This document shows positions 1 through 11,047 of a stretch of DNA of 64,000 nt, in pieces (the first letter of the stretch is position 1; the number at the start of each line of letters is the position of its first letter). The translations under genes were made by a program, and so were the position numbers. This DNA is from Chamaecyparis obtusa. Its lineage: Eukaryota > Streptophyta > Pinopsida > Cupressales > Cupressaceae. The notes below the pieces were generated by a model, which was not told the DNA's origin, made no database searches, and was given only the letters and a program-made list of their open reading frames with translations. The stretch covers positions 501,001 to 565,000 of the forward strand of contig BSBK01002082.1 in the NCBI GenBank assembly GCA_027943335.1, given 5' to 3'.

Positions 1-901
1 CAGGCATGGCATGGGTACTAGTCCACATATCTGTGATGGAATTGTAGAGCAGGGTACAGTAATCCGTTTCCCTTTCATAGAACCCTAACGCAATAATATC
101 GAAGTGGCCAGACTGGGCAATAAGTTCTATGGCTGTTCCTTTTGTCCATCCGTAACCGTCTGGAAGAGGAGGCAACTCAATGCATTGTTTGGTTACAGGA
201 TTAATTACGATGGGCAGCTTGCGACACAAGGAACCTTCATAATCAAGAAAGAGGTAAAACCCAGCTGCTGCAGCACAAAGGTAAAGCTGTGTCGTACGAT
301 AGTGAGAATGCCAACCCCATTTCTTTTGGCGAAATAAAGGGATTCGAAACCAGCGGTTGAGTGCGCTACTGAAGAAAGAAATTCCTTGAAAGCCCTGCAC
401 CATGTGCTGCATAACAAAAAGATGACAATCCTCAACATTGAGGAGACTAGAAGTAGTGGCTGATATTGCCCTATTCCAGTTTTTGCAAACAGTCTTTGCC
501 CTCATCAACGAGGGCACTGGAAGTCTTCTTAAAATCTCCTCTATTGCATCGAAATCCAGATTTGGACATTCCTGATATTCGTAACTATTGTCAGAAAAAT
601 CTCTTAGTGCTCCAAGGATACTCTTATGGTGGTTCTGAAGTTGCATTTGAGAAGGGGAATTTTTCTTGATTTGTGTTTCATATCTTATGTGGAAGGCACT
701 TACTAATCTGGAAAAGGGAAGGCCAATACACATTTTGCACATTGTATATCGCCATCTACGGTCGAATATCTTGCTTGGTGACCTGCAACATTCGTCCGCC
801 TCATTAAATACTCTTTGAAGGATCTTCTCCACCAAGTTGGTATAAATATGCTGCCCTCCCTCTACAATCTTAGAAGAATTCTTCTTACTCTTTCTTCCCA
901 T
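1..901 (-). CDS. F-box/kelch-like protein, copy 1 (3' part cut off by window edge)
   Basis: Residues 1-300 of the 508-residue F-box protein described in full at 18776-20302; the C-terminal 208 residues lie outside the window. The start is ATG at 899-901 on the minus strand. The reading frame is open throughout. The N-terminal extension (residues 1-112), the F-box (about 114-153) and the first half of the kelch-like region are all present. A private change replaces Ser38 with Cys, making a Cys-Cys pair. At position 94 this copy has Ser, like copies 3 and 4 and unlike copy 2. A TATA box lies about 100 bp upstream. Whether the gene is intact cannot be judged because its 3' end is not visible. 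Confidence 0.9.
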   Translation of the reverse strand, partial: MGRKSKKNSSKIVEGGQHIYTNLVEKILQRVFNEADECCRSPSKIFDRRWRYTMCKMCIGLPFSRLVSAFHIRYETQIKKNSPSQMQLQNHHKSILGALRDFSDNSYEYQECPNLDFDAIEEILRRLPVPSLMRAKTVCKNWNRAISATTSSLLNVEDCHLFVMQHMVQGFQGISFFSSALNRWFRIPLFRQKKWGWHSHYRTTQLYLCAAAAGFYLFLDYEGSLCRKLPIVINPVTKQCIELPPLPDGYGWTKGTAIELIAQSGHFDIIALGFYERETDYCTLLYNSITDMWTSTHAMP

Positions 902-1003
902 TTCGTTAATTCAAATACTAACGTGGAGATTTATCGCATTAAACTTCAAATAGATGACAACTTTGGGGAAAATGATTTTTAAATTAATATACGCTAGTAT
1001 TTG

Positions 1004-1011
1004 TATTTATA
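1004..1011 (-). promoter_or_regulatory. TATA box of F-box gene copy 1
   Basis: TATAAATA on the minus strand, about 103 bp upstream of the F-box ATG. A start site some 30 bp downstream would give a 5' leader of roughly 70 nt. The same element sits at the same distance in all four copies. Assignment is by motif and position only. Confidence 0.6.
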
Positions 1012-2319
1012 CGAGGTTCAAAGGACACGTCTAGAAGATTTAAGTTAAAAGTTAAATGTATTTTGACATTCTATAAATAATTATTGAAATTTCAATACAT
1101 TATTATTTTAAATTAATTTTAAAGTTTTTTAAATAAATTTATGAACACGTAAATATAATAAAATAAAAAATAATAGTTCAAATGATACACACTCTAATTT
1201 AATTCCACCATATATAAAATAATAGATATTTTACTTTAATGAAATATGAAAAATTATCAAATATTAGTAATAAATTTGTTATTATATATAATTTAAATGA
1301 TGATATTATCAATAAATTATTTATGATTAATATATTTAATCTTAATAGAACCTTAATCCAAATTGAAATATTTATCATTAAATAATTTTAATACACGATA
1401 ACATAATATGGTAAGAATATATTATAATAATATAATAAGAATATACTACAGTATAACTATAATAATGTAATGTTGTAGAAAATTGTGTTTGAGTGCAATT
1501 CATGATCATCTCTACAAGCACTGGTGAGTAGGAAAGAAAGTTTCGAATCCTGGCAATACAAAGCATGTGCTTCAGGATATGATCTATAGTAATTAGCATG
1601 GTTTTCAATTTCATCTAGGGTCTCCTTCCATTCTATCCTTTAACAAGTGTGTGACCAGCCCTCACATTTTTCTTGAAATTGTTGGGACTGTTTGCTTGTG
1701 ATGAGGATAGTTTCAAATCATTGGCAGGTGGTTCCAAGGTAAGTGGGTGCCCTCCCCCTCTGTCTTATAAGCATGTGGATTTAGGAGGGGCCTAGAAGAT
1801 CTTTTTGTAAAGGCTCAGGAACTCTTGAAATGTGGGGTTTCGATGGACAAGACAGATGTTGGTACCAACATTCTTTTTGCTAGAAAATGGTGTTGGATTG
1901 TCATGACTAATCAGGCAACTACTATACACTTTTCATTTATTGTAGGGTTCGTGGTTAACTTGTCAAGAGATTTTGAGTTGACTCGTCAAACTTTCCCCAG
2001 GTTGACTCATCAAGTATTTTTTAGGGTTAACTTGTTAACCAACATAAATCTTGTTATAATGGATCAGGGTTAGGGTTTTCTCTATATGAGAATTTCATAG
2101 CTTTTTACAGTGATATTGAGTTGCAAGGGGTTGCAGATTGTAACAAGCATAAATTACTAGATAATAAGACTAGACTCTCTGTTTGGTGGACGTATCCCAA
2201 GATTAGGTGAACCATATCAAATCTTTGTGTCTTCTTGTTCTACTTATGTGTGCTTTATTCCTTTGCATTATTGATTATATTTGCATCTAACTATTAAATT
2301 TATGTATGCTAATCCTAAC
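1012..2319. other. AT-rich spacer upstream of the F-box gene, no gene seen
   Basis: Positions 1012-1440 are extremely AT-rich, with short ATATTAT-type runs. From about 1620 to 2319 the sequence is less AT-rich and may be the 5' flank or untranslated leader of the LINE that follows. Short open frames here (for example 1825-2073 plus and 1378-1614 minus) show no recognisable domain and I do not call them genes. Confidence 0.6.
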
Positions 2320-2384
2320 AAATGGGTCTTGATGCCCTAGGCTTTGAAGGGCTCGGTCTCAGTTTTTGCGCACCCTAAAGGTTT

Positions 2385-2830
2385 TTTTTCTTTTCCTTCA
2401 CTTTGAAGGAAGATTGTGTTCGAATCTTTGTCATAGGGACTTGGTTTTATGGTAAACAATCCTTGTAACTATGCAAATGGAGGTCAGGGTTTGACCCTGT
2501 TTCTCATCTATTTGGAGTTGTTATGACCTATTTTCACCTCTCAAGACTCCCCTTCAAATTTTGGGACAGAAGTGATTGAAGGCATCGCTAATTCTTTTCG
2601 AGAATTCTTGGGTGTGTACATTGCCACCAAAAATAGAGCCAGATTTATTTTTTCTCATTTTTGTGTTTCGGTAGTTCCTGGAACTTTTCTTCCAATATCA
2701 GTTGATCTTAAATTCCATTTGGGACCTTGGACACAAAAAATTGAATATGAAAACTTAAACCTTTATAGCTAGGTTTTCTTGTTGGTAGAGCACATCGGTT
2801 TTGACTGTGCTAAGTTTGGTGACCAGGGTA
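2385..2830 (+). pseudogene. LINE ORF1 remnant, DUF4283-like
   Basis: Translating with frame switches gives a typical plant LINE ORF1 order: a TWFYGKQ-like segment, then CKWRSGFDP, then LPFKFWD, then the longest open piece (2572-2772). That piece reads as EFLGVYIATKNRARF, continuing to a KIEYENL end. In the family this end precedes a Cys-rich zinc knuckle, but here the knuckle is not recognisable. Several in-frame stops show it is dead. Function in a live element is RNA binding (family knowledge). Confidence 0.72.
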
Positions 2831-3428
2831 AATGAATAAGTTTGGACTCTACTCCCTCCCCCAAAGCTCCTAATTTTTCTTCCATCCTTCCTTTCCATGA
2901 TGATGGTAAAGGTATTCCTGGTTCTTTCCTAGATGACTTCGACTTCGACGGGGGAGTTAAGCCTTTGGTTTACTGCAGTATGGTGATGGATTCTCTTGGT
3001 ACTATTGTACATGTTTTTGTGATTGTGCTTTAGTTGTGGACCTTCCGCTGATTGATACCTATTGATTCTATCTTTAGTTGGTCGCTTATGGAAATTTTGT
3101 GCTCTTCCCTCTGTCCCCTCTAATCTTCCCCATCCCTCATTCTTCCTTTTCCCTCCCTTCTCCCATGGCTCTAGTGTTTTTTTTTATTTGGGTCCCCTTT
3201 CCATTACTTCCCATGTTCTTTTTTCTATATGTCCCTCCCCCTCTTCTACTAAAAGATTAGGATTCCCCTCCCTTGGCCTCATACTTGAAATTTTGCAAAT
3301 CTATAGATGTAGGGAAAATAAAAAGGTCAGAAATAATAAAAGGATATTCATGACTCTACTATAGCTGGGGATGTGGTGAATGGTAGCCAAAGTACTCTGG
3401 AGCAGTATTTCTCCTGTAAATTAAAAAT

Positions 3429-4040
3429 ATGATTATTCTCTCTTAGAATATCATAGGGATCAACGACTCTCAAAAATAGATTTTAGTCAAAAATCTACTA
3501 AAAGACCTTCATCCAAATATTCTTCTTATCTAAGAAACTAAAATGATAGAAGAAGCCTTCTAAAAATTGAGTAACTACATCTAGTTGTTTCCTGATTTTA
3601 TGGTTGTTGTAGCAGATGTAGCATCAGAGGGTTTGGCTATTCTTTGGAAACCTTATATAACCTAATTATTTCCCTCCATTTCCATTCCAAAAACACTATG
3701 CACATATTCTTCATGGATGTTTTCTCTTCAACCAAATGGATTTTGACTAATATCTACGCTCCTAATAGTGTAACTCAAAGAAGAGATTTTTGGGACTCTA
3801 TTCTCTTATATTGTTCTTCTTTTATAAATTCAAATTGGATGATTATGGGAGACTTTAACTCTCCACTTTTCCCTTCTGAAAAAAAGGTGTAATTCTTATT
3901 TATTTAGATTATATGCAATATCTCCATGATTTTCTATACAATGGTTAGTTTTTGGATTTAGATTAGAGTGGTAATAGGTTTACCTTGGACTCAAATATGT
4001 CTACTGATAACCATCTTATTCATCTTAGATTGGATCATTG
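3429..4040 (+). pseudogene. LINE ORF2 APE-type endonuclease remnant
   Basis: From the ATG at 3429 the frame reads like the start of a LINE endonuclease, with a degraded N-x-x-G-x-N core, LVKNLLKDL, and an ETKM motif holding the metal-binding Glu. Then, in shifted frames, come a GLAILWKP block and an open piece at 3644-3892 with NIYAP and the catalytic-type GDFN motif. Near 4000-4040 an S-x-D-N-H-like end is still readable. In an active element this domain nicks the target DNA for reverse transcription. Stops at several points make this copy non-functional. Confidence 0.8.
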
Positions 4041-4660
4041 TATTATATCTTAAAACTTGATCCATATATGATAAATTAAAATTCATCTTCTCGTATCAGG
4101 ATTAGTTGGGATCATTGTACTATCCTCCTCAATTGGGAATCCAGTAAATCCAAATTTTTCATCCCTTCTATATTTGAGGTGATGTGGACTTACAACTCAC
4201 ATTTTAAAGCCCTTCTTTTTGACTTCTAGTTTATGAATTTTTAAGGTACTATAATGCTTATATTGGTTAGCAATCTAAAATTGATCTGTTCTAATTTGAA
4301 GAATTGGAACAATTTTTTCTTTGGTAACTTTTTCCTTGAAAAAAGGCTTTAAAGATAAAATATTCCAGAAGTTCAAAGTCGGATTGGAAAAGATGGTTGG
4401 TCACCTCAAAATGCTATGGATGAGAAGTCTTGTTTGTCTACTCTTTTTGATATCATATTAAAAGAATAAATCTTTCGGAAACAAAGATCTAGAATTCAAT
4501 GGAGAAAATAGGGAGATTGTATTACTAAGTTCTTCCACCAATAGACACTAAAACACACAAAGAGAAATTCTAGTAGAGAACTTATCTATTGGGATGGCTC
4601 TATTCTCAAGTTTGAAGAGACTATTTACTTCAGGGATCACTATCACATATTTGGAAGATA

Positions 4661-5190
4661 TGTTGTCATTCATGTCAACATATTTATTTGTTGTCACATT
4701 GTTGCAGAGATGTTATAGGAATGTATATTAAAATTATTGGATTGGTACGACTATTCTATTGAAGATATGATGATGTGAAGATTTATGTGTGTGTGTGTGT
4801 GTGTGTGTTTCTCGATGTGTCTATACTTGATATATGTCAAGTTATATATGTTTATAGTAATATTTGAGTTAGTTATGGTTTATTTATGAAAGACTAGTAT
4901 TTTGAATGTTTGGGAAGAGACAATGTGGCAGTATTAGGATCATTATTGATTAGTGTGACAATATTTTGAGATGTGAAGGTTATGGAATGTTTAGGAGTTA
5001 TATTTGTTTCCTTGACATGATGGGTTCATCGATTTTAGGATCACAAGATATTCTTCTGGAGTGAAAATGTTTACTATTTATTGTTCCTAGTATATTGTGA
5101 AAAGATGATTATGAATTATGAGATAGAGGTGTTGCTGGTGCTGGTGTTATGATTATAAATAATAACCAAGTCCTTCTACATTTCCACGTT
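4661..5190. mobile_element. LTR-like sequence of uncertain identity
   Basis: Begins abruptly at the LINE break with TGTTGTCATTCATGTCAACA, which resembles the starts of many plant Copia LTRs (TGTTG, CAACA). It continues as noncoding AT-rich DNA with a GT microsatellite. I could not find a clean matching CA end with a target-site duplication, so a solo or truncated LTR is only a guess. Confidence 0.3.
4787..4808. repeat. GT microsatellite, 11 repeats
   Basis: Uninterrupted (GT)11 preceded by TTTAT. The homologous arrays in units 2, 3 and 4 have about 13, 13 and 14 repeats, so this marker distinguishes the copies. Confidence 0.95.
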
Positions 5191-5286
5191 CAACAATCAC
5201 TGCAAAGACATCTCCTCCATAATAAATTTACATATATGTGTGTGAGATCTTAAAATTTTCTTAGTTCAATCTATAGATCTGTTTAT

Positions 5287-7700
5287 CTATCTATACATGC
5301 AGCTCAATGTACGATATAATGTGAAATATATATACTTACCAATTTTGACCAATCCTGATATATGATCGTAATCAGTAGAAATCAAAGGGACATCATCAAA
5401 GTTTTCATCTTCATCTCTATCAATTGTATCAGTAACAGCTAGTGGTACTAGATTCCATGCACCTACATATCCACGGTCTTGATTGATACATTCCTCATAA
5501 TTGTCAGTAATGTAATGACAACAAAAGCATGAGTAGTCCCTAGTGTTCAACATCTAACTGCGACAATTCTTACTCATAACTGAATGCAAAGATCGCATCT
5601 TTTCTATCTTATTGCAACCATGCATAATTTTTCTATCAACACCCGAACAAATGTATATATAATACATTCTATATAAATATAATTTGATTAAAAAATATCA
5701 TAAAATTTTTAAACACTTTCAAATAATTTAAAAATGTGTGCATAACTTTTATACCCCAAAATTTTATATATGGCACCACCTGAGTCAATCCTGATGACAT
5801 GTCATTCTCATTTTGGTGTGAAATGTGTCTTGCACCATTCAACTACATCATGTGCATTTTTTATATGCACTCCCTTATAATTCATTTGATACTTTCGTAT
5901 AGCAAGTTTGATGCAAGCTCCGACACCATCATGTTCACCTTTTCCATGTCCACTCTCAAAGAAACTCCAGACATGTGGTATGTTTTCATTACGATGATGT
6001 CTACATAGTGCATAAAATGGTCTTGATGATTTGAATTGTGCAGCACATCCATCTGACCAAACATAATGTTTATCAATTTTTATACCTTTTTCTTTCAAAT
6101 TTGCAAAAAACATCTTGAAGCAGTGTTCTACATAATGAATGTCAAGCTGTCTATCATCACTTATATAAAAATGATATTCCTTCTTGATGACCCATGCTTC
6201 AAATGTGCTCTGAATACCATCCAAATCTAATTGTGCGTGTCGATAACACACATGTACCATAATAGTAATTTTCTCTGGAAAGTAGTATTTTGAATGAATT
6301 GCCTTTTGATGAACAAAAGAATAATTTTCTCCAAAATCAACAATTGATACAATAGTTCCAAGTGGGAAATTGTATCTTAGTGTTTCTAATTGTTGTGCTT
6401 GCCACTTTGCAAAAAAAGCATGATGAATGTAGGGTTGAATCATTTTTAAAAAAAATTTCCATAAATACTCCAACATTTATCTCTTGTTCAACATATTCTA
6501 ACCTTTTGGATTATTTCCCAAATTTTGTTTCATTCTTTACATATTTGTAAATCTTTCAATTTACCATCTTTGTTACATCAATATTTTCATTTTTCAAAGG
6601 AAAAAAAGTCAAATTAGCACATGTTTGACATATTCCTTTTATGCAATTTATTTGTCCAGCTAAATCATCTCTTTTGTCATATAAAATGGATGAGATGAAC
6701 TCACTTCGTCTAGTAGGAGGAGCATTTTCAAAACCATAAGTGTCTTCTACAAACTTTCAAAAAACCTGATAGTGGAGAGAAAATTCAATATGATAACAAC
6801 AACAACAAGTTTCAAACACTTTGTCTGTCTTGCTATAATATGGCTTCAATCTTTCAAACAATGTTTTCCCAATCTTTATATTAGGATATGAACTACAAAA
6901 GCACACATACATTTTATGTTGTGTTGTGTCCAAGAAATGTTTCGAATGATATTCATATTGATTAGCTGAAATTCTATGTCTGATAACATCTCTAGTGTTT
7001 GACGAAGGATGTGTATTATCATTCCAAAATGACGTGACCAAATTTTTTATTCCTTCATCAATCCTATCAGAACAAGGAGCTCTACACATGATTGCACAAT
7101 TGCCTTCCGAGGTGCTATCATCCAAAAGTATTTTCCTATTAACATATCGTGGTATTGTTTTCCTATTAGAACCAAACTTATATGTAACTAAAGATATCTA
7201 TCTTTTTCGTCCCATAGTGTTACCTACAATGGATGTCAACATAACTTTTCTTGTAATGGTCTTATCTATAGTGATAGATCACTCCACTAGCTTGTTCAAA
7301 ACTTTCTTAATTTTTTCAATCATATCAGTTTGCATGTCAACAACTTTTCTCTTCTTTGATGTTGTGTCTATACCCAATAATTTTAATGCCCCTTAAAACT
7401 TTTTGTTTATAAGTACACGTGAAAGCAATTGAGCTTGTTCAAGTGTTCCAAAATTATCAAATTTAACCAATATTTCTCTTGCTATCATATTCATTGATCT
7501 CTTCTTAGAAACACTTCAGGGTTGGACATTAGCAAGTGATCTCAAAGTCTCCACATCCATTGTAAGTAAATGATCTAATTTTCTATAATTAATATTTCTC
7601 TTTACAGTTTTAGCTAAATTTAAAAGTTCATCCATACCAGTAGGAGCACTTGATGTTGACCCTTCTCCAACATCAATTGTTTTTCCTTGTCCTTCATTGA
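5287..7700 (-). pseudogene. Decayed DDE-type transposase gene, unit 1
   Basis: A minus-strand coding region can be followed from about 7700 down to 5287 with a handful of stops and shifts. In order it holds: an N-terminal part rich in Lys/Arg (7365-7690), a block with FWND and RHRISANQ followed by KIGKTLFERLKPYY and CCCCYHIEF (6757-7125), a Cys pair region (CIKGICQTC, near 6610-6650), an open 222-residue core (5808-6476), and a C-terminal piece of 88 codons with CFCCHYITDNYEEC (5287-5553). The core has candidate acidic residues Asp47 (IVDFGENYS), Asp142 (VWSDGCAAQFK) and a FESGHGKGEHDGVG motif with Glu174, Glu181 and Asp183. This layout matches transposase-like proteins that I recall from animals and plants with an HGKG-x-x-DG-x-G signature. 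The superfamily name is not certain. A GGTAAGT donor at about 5334-5340 and a TTAG acceptor before 5553 suggest the C-terminal piece is an exon. Stops after the N-terminal block show it is dead. Confidence 0.6.
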
Positions 7701-8753
7701 TCTCTTTTCCAAATGGGCTTTTAAAAGGTTTAATCAGGACTTCTGCTTATTTTGTACCTGGATCCTTTCCCATCTTTGCTGGGGAATCTGGAAGGAGTGT
7801 AACAATCACATTTTTCGTGATTGTTCCTCTCTCCCCAAAATTATCTTTGAAAAAATCCAACATGCTGTTAAGAAGAACTTTTTCTATTGCGGAAGATCTA
7901 ATTATCTTGCAGGAAAGTCCTAGATAGCTTCCCAGGATAAAAGACAGAATTGTGAGTGGAGTATTCCCCGACTGGTTGGACCAAAGACAACTTCGATGGT
8001 GCTACCAAAGGGAACCCAGGACAAGATGGAAGTAGAGGAATCATGAGGAATTTCTTTGGCTTTGGCATTGCGGTTGTTAGTCTGCCTTTGGGTGCTCAAA
8101 CCAATCATTATGTTGAAGCTTCTCCGGTTCTATAGGTCACCAAACTAGCTCATGATATGGGCGGTCAAGTGGCTCTGGCTGCAAGGAGACTCGATGAACA
8201 TCATCAACTGCTTAAACTTCACTCACTCTCCCTCATCAACTATATCCAACATCATTGTTCATAATCGAGCCATTCTTAACTCTTTTTAAAAGGTGTATAT
8301 CTCCCACGTGTACAAGGAAGCCAACGGTGTGGCTGATTGGTTCATTAACTTGTCCGTCACGAAGGAAGCTAAGTTGACATGGCAAAGAGGAGAAGATTTT
8401 CCCATTGAAGTGAAGAGTATCCTAGAAAAGGAAAGACTCCATTGCACTAAGGGCATCATCTTATAACCACAATGATTTGCAACGAGGACGGTGGCTGTAT
8501 CCCATTTTTTAACAGTCTCACTATGTACACAATGGTCTCCAGCTCACCCTCTGGGCTGTTTGTTCCTTCATTTGCTTCTCGAGATTTGGGTATTTTTGGC
8601 TTTCTCTATCCTTGTCTGCTCTATTTTTTTGTGGCTTTCCGGCCTTGGCCTTTTTGTGGCTTGTTTCTTGTTTGTTATGTTCTTGCTTCAAACTTCTTTT
8701 TTAGAGTCGTGGGTTTCAGGAAACCTGTAAAACTTGTTTTACTTAATAAAAAA
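7700..8753 (+). pseudogene. LINE 3' end with RNase H domain and A-rich tail, copy A
   Basis: The plus strand reads first as the zinc-finger-like region downstream of a LINE RT (LCWGIWKECNNHIFRD, about 7770-7830). Next comes an RNase H domain: NFDGATKGNPGQDGSRGI (about 7990-8045) with the first catalytic Asp, NHYVEA with the Glu, a frameshift, QGDSMNIINCLN with the next Asp, and HVYKEANGVADW with the last Asp (about 8300-8345). The coding part ends near 8466. About 280 bp of 3' UTR follow, ending in TTAATAAAAAA at about 8743-8753, which looks like the element's A-rich tail. An in-frame stop after the Glu motif and a frame change make it non-functional. Confidence 0.85.
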
Positions 8754-11047
8754 CAAGTGGCACAATTTTGTGTTGAATTTGACTCATTCTCCAATTTCTA
8801 TTCATCTCTATTTTATCAAACATTAACAATTCAATTTACATTTACTATGACAACATTCAAATCAATTGATCCTTGCCTCAAGGTATGACTTCCTTAAATA
8901 GGTTCATTTCACTTAGTACTCATCCGAGGACATGCTAGAAAGAACTACACAATTAAATTTTAAAATTTTAAAATTCAAAATTCTAATAACTTCCTTCTAG
9001 CTATTATGTGTGAATTTTTTGGATGTTTACCTAACATGTTACAATTTCTTAGCGAGTCAAAACACATTTAGGTACCATTTGTCAAATAATCTAAGAAAGT
9101 GTTTAACACACACTTTATGTTTTTAAGGCACTTACACTCTCAACACAAGATACATGAATTAAAATATAATGATAGGCATTCAACAAACTACTTTAAGTAT
9201 TCTCCTTAGAATGTAAATGCTTTCGACAAGATGTCTCAATAAATCATTAACAATGCAACTCCAAATTTTCCACCACACACCACTACTTCCTCAAATTTGT
9301 ATCTCCTAGTTCTCACACCCATTTCTCATAAATTTCAATTGGTTTGATCTTCTATTTATACCATCTTAGATCAATGCCAAATAATAATTAGGCAAGCCAT
9401 AATAAGGGAGAAGGGGTATTCCAAAAGTCTTTCACCAAAACATAATTGTGGTGAAAGGCTAGGTCTTATCGAAGAGATAGAGAGGACCCAAAACATCATA
9501 AAAAAATATCTAATGTGATGTTGAAAATCACACACATTTGACACACGTCCTCTAGAGCCAAGGACAAAGTAACATAAATAAGAGAACAACATTTTAAACC
9601 GACCCCATACACAATTCAACACCAAAGAAAATAATCACTACTATGTAGATCACACAATGACTTGAACATGTGCAACATCATTCGAAAGAAAATATATCAC
9701 ATTTCCTCAATGATCAAGCTACCATAACCATTCTAACATGAAATTCCTCATAACTACAAAGCCAAGAAAACACAATCATGAAGCATATCACTAAAACCAT
9801 ACTTGGGGTACATTTGTTTACCAAAAATTAAACTGGAACACCATAAACAAGTTGTAAGCAATCCCTCAAAGAGACAAAACCCATGAAACACCAATGCGTT
9901 GAAACACAAAGCATTTTCAAAACTAGTACTGATAGACACCCAAACTATCAACACAATGTATACATCATAAATATCAAGTGGAACACCAGGGAGTGCACTA
10001 AATATCAACTAGAACGCCAAGTACCTTTCTCAACATGGCTAAGATCATCCTTGAAATGTTCTAGACAATATTTTTTATGTTATAAATGAGCCACATATAA
10101 CTCCTAATCACTCTTGACATGTGCTGAACCATCGACATACACTAGATGATTATGACCACTTTCTCATTTTCCTTCATATCTTTAGACTAACTAATTATAT
10201 TCTTCCATACCTTTTTTATCCCTATTTACCCTTCTATTTCTAGATACCCATATCCTCTTATTCTTTTTTTTTTACTCACTTTCCGTTATTTTTCTTTTTC
10301 CAAGTCTTATCTATTTCCAATAGATTTTTTAATGTTTCTACTCTTCATTACATTCTTTTATTTTTGTTGTATTTACTTGACAATATTTGATATGTAAAAA
10401 TATAACACAGGTAAGTTAAAAAAATTTGTTGCGGGCTTTTTCGACATTTCCACATAATTTTGGGCAAATTTGTCATGGGTAGTCACAATTAAGACTAATT
10501 CCATGTGTTGAATATTCTCAGAAAATTTAAATCCTTCAATGTAATGAACACCCTTTTATCACATATCAACTCATAAGTTCTTCATTTATTTTTTAAAATA
10601 TCTTTAAGTTCTAAGAATTTCAATCTTTTGCACCAAACATAAATTCTTCAAAATAAAGTTTTAATTTTATTGTATTTTTCTTGATCTTTTTATCATTTAA
10701 CTTTCTAATTGTTTAGATTTTTAAGAAAAATGGTAAATATTTATATAATTATAGGAACATTAGAAGTTTTTTCACTTAAAAATTTACAAAGAATATAGAA
10801 TAGAAATATGAATATTCTTAAATGGAACAATCTCACCCTTTGATTGCAAAGCAACTTTTATAGTGTAGTTCAATTTCAAAGAATTTATTTTTCCATTTTC
10901 ATTTTTCTACATAGATTTCAATTTAAAATAATTTATGAATTAAATTGGATTTTTCACTCCAAAATTTACAAAGAATGTAGAATAAAAATATGAATGTTCT
11001 TAAAGAAACAATATCATCCTTTTATGCAAAATAAATTTATAATATCT
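8754..11047. other. Noncoding tail of internal duplication A
   Basis: About 2.3 kb without a supported gene. Open frames of 84 codons on the minus strand (9371-9625, 9754-10008) have no recognisable motif and are broken in the B copy. The final 700 bp (10340-11047) are very AT-rich. It may be part of an unidentified repeat, since it is shared with the B copy. Confidence 0.6.

Larger units (their letters stand above)
2320..4645 (+). mobile_element. Decayed plant LINE, 5' half (ORF1 and endonuclease)
   Basis: Plus-strand LINE remnant read through many stops and frameshifts. It contains an ORF1 DUF4283-like region (about 2385-2830), an APE-type endonuclease (3429 to about 4040) and the endonuclease-RT linker up to about 4640. 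In the linker, segments resembling KQRSRIQW, TKFFH and TLKH are readable, which are typical of plant LINEs. The reverse transcriptase core expected next is absent: the LINE similarity stops near 4645 and an LTR-like stretch follows. A matching LINE 3' end lies at 7700-8753 on the same strand, beyond an oppositely oriented transposase gene. Identification rests on recalled family motifs; the subfamily is not assigned. Confidence 0.82.
7365..11047. repeat. Internal duplication, copy A (unit 1)
   Basis: Positions 7365-11047 match 12243-16738 base for base over long stretches, with perhaps several percent divergence and one large length difference at 15241-16058. It carries the transposase N-terminal part, the LINE 3' end and a noncoding tail. 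This duplication is older than the 19.4 kb amplification because both copies are present with the same differences in every unit. Confidence 0.93.

Noticed and set aside
1535..1565. TTTCGAATCC, resembling a tRNA B box or a tRNA-derived SINE
   Set aside because: The flanking bases do not form a T-arm stem and no A box or cloverleaf is present.
3062..3364. Plus-strand frame of 100 codons rich in Phe, Pro and Ser
   Set aside because: Sits between LINE ORF1 and the endonuclease in pyrimidine-rich sequence with no domain; composition explains the open frame.
6995..7396. Plus-strand open frame of 133 codons
   Set aside because: It is antisense to the transposase; the minus strand here reads as a coherent transposase segment.
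8472..8888. Plus-strand hydrophobic frame of 138 codons after the RNase H domain
   Set aside because: It lies in the LINE 3' UTR and runs through the A-rich tail. The hydrophobicity comes from T-rich sequence, and it is disrupted in the B copy.
9754..10008. Minus-strand 84-codon hydrophobic frame as a membrane protein
   Set aside because: No motif, broken in the diverged B copy, and located in repeat-derived noncoding DNA.
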